The position numbers were made by a program, and so were the translations under genes. Positions 40,591 to 44,376 of a stretch of DNA of 44,376 nucleotides are shown piece by piece. The first letter of the stretch is position 1. The number at the start of each line of letters is the position of its first letter. The notes under the pieces are model-generated. The model did not search any database. It was not told the origin of the DNA and was given only the letters and a program-made list of their open reading frames with translations. The stretch is from assembly GCA_001724785.1 (NCBI GenBank), contig MEDL01000002.1, forward strand, positions 1 through 44,376, given 5' to 3'. This stretch comes from Acidovorax sp. SCN 68-22. GTDB taxonomy: Bacteria > Pseudomonadota > Gammaproteobacteria > Burkholderiales > Burkholderiaceae_C.

Positions 40591-41600
40591 CACCGCCCAA
40601 GAAAATCTCCCTCACCCGCTACCTGGTCGAGCAGCAGCGCATCGACGGCCTGATCCCCGGCCAGTTGCGCCTGCTGCTCGAAGTGGTCGCACGCGCCTGC
40701 AAGAGCATCAGCCACGCCGTCAACAAAGGTGCGCTCGGCAACGTGCTCGGCAGCGCGCAGAGCGAAAACGTGCAGGGCGAAGTGCAGAAGAAGCTCGACA
40801 TCATCGCCAACGAGGTGCTGATCGAAGCCAACGAATGGGGCGGCCACCTGGCGGGCATGGCGTCGGAAGAGATGGACGCCATCTACGTCGTGCCCAACCG
40901 CTATCCCAAGGGCGAATACCTGCTGCTGTTCGACCCCCTCGACGGCTCCAGCAACATCGACGTCAACGTCAGCATCGGCACCATCTTCAGCGTGCTGCAC
41001 ATGCCCGAGGACGATCGCGGCGTCGACGAAGGCGACTTCCTGCAACCGGGCAGCCGCCAGGTCGCCGCCGGCTACTGCGTCTACGGCCCGCAAACCACCC
41101 TGGTGCTGACCGTGGGCGACGGCGTCGCCATGTTCACGCTCGACCGCGAGCAGGGCTCGTTCGTCCTGACGCAGGAGAACGTGCGCATCCCCGCCGACAC
41201 GCAGGAGTTCGCCATCAACATGAGCAACATGCGCCACTGGGCGCCGCCCGTGCGCCGCTACATCGACGAATGCCTGCAAGGCAAGGACGGCCCGCGCGGC
41301 AAGGACTTCAACATGCGCTGGATCGCCAGCATGGTGGCCGACGTGCACCGCATCCTGACGCGCGGCGGCATCTTCATGTACCCCTGGGACCAGCGCGAAC
41401 CGAACAAGCCCGGCAAGCTCCGCCTGATGTACGAGGCCAACCCCATGGCCTGGCTCATCGAACAGGCCGGCGGCGCCGCGACCAACGGCAAGGAACGCAT
41501 CCTGGACCTCCAGCCGACCAAGCTGCACGAACGCGTCAGCGTGATCCTCGGCTCCAAAAACGAGGTCGAGCGCGTCACCAGCTACCATTCCGAGCTATAA
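40587..41600 (+). CDS. fbp: Fructose-1,6-bisphosphatase class 1
   Basis: [66 protein letters not shown] overlap with pepN. Confidence 0.96.
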   Translation: MTPPKKISLTRYLVEQQRIDGLIPGQLRLLLEVVARACKSISHAVNKGALGNVLGSAQSENVQGEVQKKLDIIANEVLIEANEWGGHLAGMASEEMDAIYVVPNRYPKGEYLLLFDPLDGSSNIDVNVSIGTIFSVLHMPEDDRGVDEGDFLQPGSRQVAAGYCVYGPQTTLVLTVGDGVAMFTLDREQGSFVLTQENVRIPADTQEFAINMSNMRHWAPPVRRYIDECLQGKDGPRGKDFNMRWIASMVADVHRILTRGGIFMYPWDQREPNKPGKLRLMYEANPMAWLIEQAGGAATNGKERILDLQPTKLHERVSVILGSKNEVERVTSYHSEL

Positions 41601-41611
41601 TTTTGAGCTAA

Positions 41612-41687
41612 GCCGGTGTAGCTCAGTCGGTAGAGCAGCTCATTCGTAATGAGAAGGTCGGGTGTTCGATTCATCTCTCCGGCACCA
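41612..41687 (+). tRNA. tRNA-Thr (CGU anticodon), CCA encoded
   Basis: 76-nt cloverleaf GCCGGTG TA GCTC AGTCGGTA GAGC A GCTCA TTCGTAA TGAGA AGGTC GGGTG TTCGATT CATCT CTCCGGC ACCA. Confidence 0.95.
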
Positions 41688-41701
41688 AGTCCGTAAAGAA
41701 A

Positions 41702-41736
41702 CCCCGCTATGTTTTGCATAGCGGGGGTTTTTCTTT
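41702..41736. terminator. Probably bidirectional intrinsic terminator
   Basis: CCCCGCTATG...CATAGCGGGG stem with T-rich tracts on both sides when read on either strand. Confidence 0.8.
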
Positions 41737-41753
41737 AGGAGGCCTGGGGAACC

Positions 41754-42470
41754 TCACCCGCCTTCGGCGGCGCTGCCCCAGTCCAGGCGGTTCCACTCCA
41801 GGCGCCGGCGGCTCCAGTGCTCGGCGATGGTCTGGGTGAAATCCGGGCGCACCAGTTTGGCGCGGGCCTCGCACCACTGGGCGCTTTCCTGCCGCACGAC
41901 GACGCCTTCGAGCGTGCCGGAGCGGTAGCGGCTGGGAACGGTTTCAAGCATCGCCCGCAAATCCGCGAGGCTGCGCTGCCCACGGAACAAGGTGGGCACG
42001 GTGACCAGGCCGCATTCCGCCGCCAGCGCGTTGCGCCGCGTGCTGTTCCAGAAACGGCCCGATTGGCGCTCGTACACGTCGAACAGCAGGAACCAGTCGG
42101 GCAGCGCGGTGTAGTCCAGCGAATGCCGCGCCGCGCACCATTCGCCAAACAGCATCAGCCCAGCGTCGGCATGCAGCGCCAGCGCCGTGTGCACGGTATC
42201 GCCATGCAGGTCCAGCCAGTCGGCCAGGCGGGCGAACTGCCCGGCGTGCGGGTGCGCCAGGTACTGGCCCCGGTTCTGCGCGCGCAGCACGCCGTCGGGT
42301 GCGAGTGAAAAGCCGAGGTTGGCGCCATCGAGCTTTTCCTCCACCGCCACCTCGCCGGCCAGCAAGTGCCCGCCTTCATCGGCGGACAGGACCTTGTCGT
42401 CGCGCGGCATGCCCTTGCCGAGCCAGGCAATGTGGGGGGTTTGCGGGAAACGGAAAAAATCAGTCGTCAC
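41754..42470 (-). CDS. RNA ligase-like nucleotidyltransferase (Rnl2-type core)
   Basis: Motif I EEKLDGAN, motif III-like MLFGEWC, motif IV EGVVVRQE, motif V AKLVRPDF. GTG start. Confidence 0.82.
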   Translation of the reverse strand: MTTDFFRFPQTPHIAWLGKGMPRDDKVLSADEGGHLLAGEVAVEEKLDGANLGFSLAPDGVLRAQNRGQYLAHPHAGQFARLADWLDLHGDTVHTALALHADAGLMLFGEWCAARHSLDYTALPDWFLLFDVYERQSGRFWNSTRRNALAAECGLVTVPTLFRGQRSLADLRAMLETVPSRYRSGTLEGVVVRQESAQWCEARAKLVRPDFTQTIAEHWSRRRLEWNRLDWGSAAEGG

Positions 42471-43002
42471 GGGATGGTTCCGGCAGCGCGGGCGCTGGCT
42501 TGTTGGGAAACTTCTTCTGGTAGGACGCGCAAACGTCCGGCGCGCACAGGAACTCGACGCGCACGCCGCGCGCTTGCAGGGCGGGCCACCAATCCAGCCA
42601 TTTGGAATCCGCGGCCTGCCAGATCGCGGGCCGGTCTGGGTGCGCGTGGGCGACGGCGGCGAATTTGCGGTCCGACGCGTCGAACGCGGCCTCCAGCGCG
42701 GGGTCGGGAAACTCGGCGAAACAATTCTCTGCCGTCTCGTGCAACGCGACCTGTTCCACCCGGGCCGTGCCGGATTGCCGCAGCAGCCACTTGAGGAACA
42801 GGTCCCCGACGCCCTTGGGCGGGTTCAGGCGGGTCTTGTGAAGGTACTCGCCCAGGATGCGGAACCCGTCGTCGATGACGGTGACGCCCCCCTGCTGCAT
42901 GGCCTGCAGCCGCTGCACACACTCCACCACGCACTCGGGCGAAGCATCGGTATGCTGGCCGTTGGCGACCAGCAGCACATTGGTGTCGATCACCGCCTTC
43001 AC
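42460..43002 (-). CDS. PIN-like domain nuclease
   Basis: MKAVIDTNVLLVANG (DxN), acidic GEYL, DASDRKFAAVAHAH; spacing of acidic residues fits a PIN fold. GTG start overlaps the upstream stop. Confidence 0.7.
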   Translation of the reverse strand: MKAVIDTNVLLVANGQHTDASPECVVECVQRLQAMQQGGVTVIDDGFRILGEYLHKTRLNPPKGVGDLFLKWLLRQSGTARVEQVALHETAENCFAEFPDPALEAAFDASDRKFAAVAHAHPDRPAIWQAADSKWLDWWPALQARGVRVEFLCAPDVCASYQKKFPNKPAPALPEPSRDD

Positions 43003-44376
43003 AGGCCGCCTTCGCGCGGTTGCATCGCCTTCCTGCGCCGCATGGCCGCCAGGGAGCGGCCCGCGATGTCCGCCATTTCATCGCCGAAGAAATGCTCGGG
43101 CCAGTTCTCGATGTCGCCGAACATGTTCAGGCGCAGCGGCTCCAGCTCGGTGGCGGCGCCGGCACGGCGGCAAAAGTACACGGCCACGTCGTCCGCCTGG
43201 ACGGCGCCTTCGGCCACCCGGCGCTGCAGGCGGTTCAGGAAATGCTCGGAGTGGCTCTCGACGATCAGCTGCACGTCGCGCGGCTTGCCGCCCTCCCGCG
43301 CCTGCGTGGCGGAAATGAACACGTCGGCCAGTTCCGCCTGGACCTGCGGGTGCAAATGGACTTCCGGCTGCTCCATCCACACGGTGGAATGCGGCGGGCA
43401 GTAGAACGCCTGCACCAGGGCAGGCAGCACCTGGGAGATCCCGAAGCCGACATCGGCGATCTTGACCTCGGGGGCTCTGGCATGGGTCTTCACCAGCACC
43501 TCGTATTCCTTGCGCCCCTCGGCCACGGGGCGCACCGCGAAGCCGTGGATGACGCCCAGGTCCTTGAGCCACGCGGCGATGAATGCGGCAAAGCCTCGGC
43601 CGGCTTGTCCGGCCCCCCGGCTCAGGCGGCGGCCTTCGCCCTGCGCCGCCAGAATCGCCGCCACCGCGTATTCGCCCATGTGTCCGACGCTGGCCGGCGC
43701 TTCGCCGGACCATTGGTACATGCGCCTGGGGTGGCTGCGCAGCGGCCCGAGGTAGGCAACGCGCTCCAGCATGGCCTCGGTGGCCAGCGCGAAATCGGCC
43801 AGGAACCCGGCGTTCCGGTACCGCGCCATGCTGGCGTCAGACAGCCGGTAGAACTTCTCGGGCGCTTCCAGCGGCCACTTGCGCCCCTCGGCGAGCTGGA
43901 ATCCGTAGTGCGCGGACGTGAGCTGCAGCCGGTGCCGCTCGTCACGGCCCAGCACCACATCGAGCACTTCGTCCGTGCCCGACGACAAGGCGTAGCGCAG
44001 GGACCGCACCTCGGCCTGCCGCGCCTTGTCGGCCGCCAGCGCCACCTCGAGGCGCATGCGGTCGCCCTGGTAGCGCGACCCGGCCCCGAGCGGGTCCCGG
44101 ACCTCCATGCGCTGGGGCAGGGTCCAGCCGATCTCGAAGCGCAGCGACCGCCTCAGGTCGTGGCCATGCAGGCAATCGGTGAAGCTGCCCAGGTCAATGA
44201 GCGACGACGCATCGCCCAGGTGCAGCGCGCGCTTGCGGTCCGCGGAGCGCGCGGTTTGCTGCAAGGCCAGCAGCAGCTGGCCCAGGCTGCTCTTGCCCGC
44301 GCTGTTGGCGCCGAAGAGCACCGTGAGCGGTGCCAGGCGAATCGGCCCGGTGTCCTTCCAGGCCTTGAAATTCTGG
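42999..44376 (-). CDS. AAA/SMC-like ATPase, DUF3696-type C-terminus (5' end beyond right edge)
   Basis: Open frame continues to the window edge: QNFKAWKDTGPIRLAPLTVLFGANSAGKSSLGQLLLALQQT (Walker A), signature-like IADVGFGISQVLPALVQAF, Walker B-like VWMEQPEVHLHPQVQAELADVFI, VESHSEHFLNRLQRRVAEG. Confidence 0.85.
   Translation of the reverse strand, partial: QNFKAWKDTGPIRLAPLTVLFGANSAGKSSLGQLLLALQQTARSADRKRALHLGDASSLIDLGSFTDCLHGHDLRRSLRFEIGWTLPQRMEVRDPLGAGSRYQGDRMRLEVALAADKARQAEVRSLRYALSSGTDEVLDVVLGRDERHRLQLTSAHYGFQLAEGRKWPLEAPEKFYRLSDASMARYRNAGFLADFALATEAMLERVAYLGPLRSHPRRMYQWSGEAPASVGHMGEYAVAAILAAQGEGRRLSRGAGQAGRGFAAFIAAWLKDLGVIHGFAVRPVAEGRKEYEVLVKTHARAPEVKIADVGFGISQVLPALVQAFYCPPHSTVWMEQPEVHLHPQVQAELADVFISATQAREGGKPRDVQLIVESHSEHFLNRLQRRVAEGAVQADDVAVYFCRRAGAATELEPLRLNMFGDIENWPEHFFGDEMADIAGRSLAAMRRRKAMQPREGGL

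Noticed and set aside
36796-40593. 1265-aa minus-strand ORF antisense to prfB and pepN
   Set aside because: High-GC antisense artefact: low-complexity His/Gly/Ala/Val-rich translation without domain motifs, opposite well-supported genes.
42999-44376. Naming the ATPase as Gabija GajA, PARIS AriA or Septu PtuA
   Set aside because: Walker motifs and a DUF3696-like tail are visible, but no TOPRIM, DUF4435 or HNH partner is present, so a specific system name is not supported.

Overview
The window looks like a high-GC betaproteobacterial chromosome segment, probably Comamonadaceae/Burkholderiales (inferred from gene content and a dispersed repeat; not verified). Most of it is housekeeping. In order: DUF349 protein (cut by the left edge), lytic transglycosylase, glyA behind a ZTP-type riboswitch, aroC, a CBS-domain protein, an O-acetylhomoserine sulfhydrylase, a FimV-like protein, fatty-acid oxidation genes with a Crp/Fnr regulator, a cyclase-FHA protein, an HI0933-type flavoprotein, trxA, rho and rpmE2. 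These are followed by a large phosphate/polyphosphate locus (phoR-phoB-phoU-pstBACS, a divergent periplasmic binding protein, ppx, sixA, ppk), a PAS-GGDEF-EAL protein, prfB with its programmed +1 frameshift, pepN, fbp and tRNA-Thr(CGU). Right of the tRNA the content turns accessory: a minus-strand gene set with overlapping ends encodes an AAA/SMC-like ATPase (cut by the right edge), a PIN-like nuclease and a small RNA-ligase-like nucleotidyltransferase. This is the best candidate for an undescribed conflict or RNA break-and-repair system. Other notable signals are a seven-copy dispersed repeat of about 60-70 bp, one copy of it in frame inside pepN, and PHO-box-like direct repeats upstream of pstS, of its divergent neighbour and of ppk.
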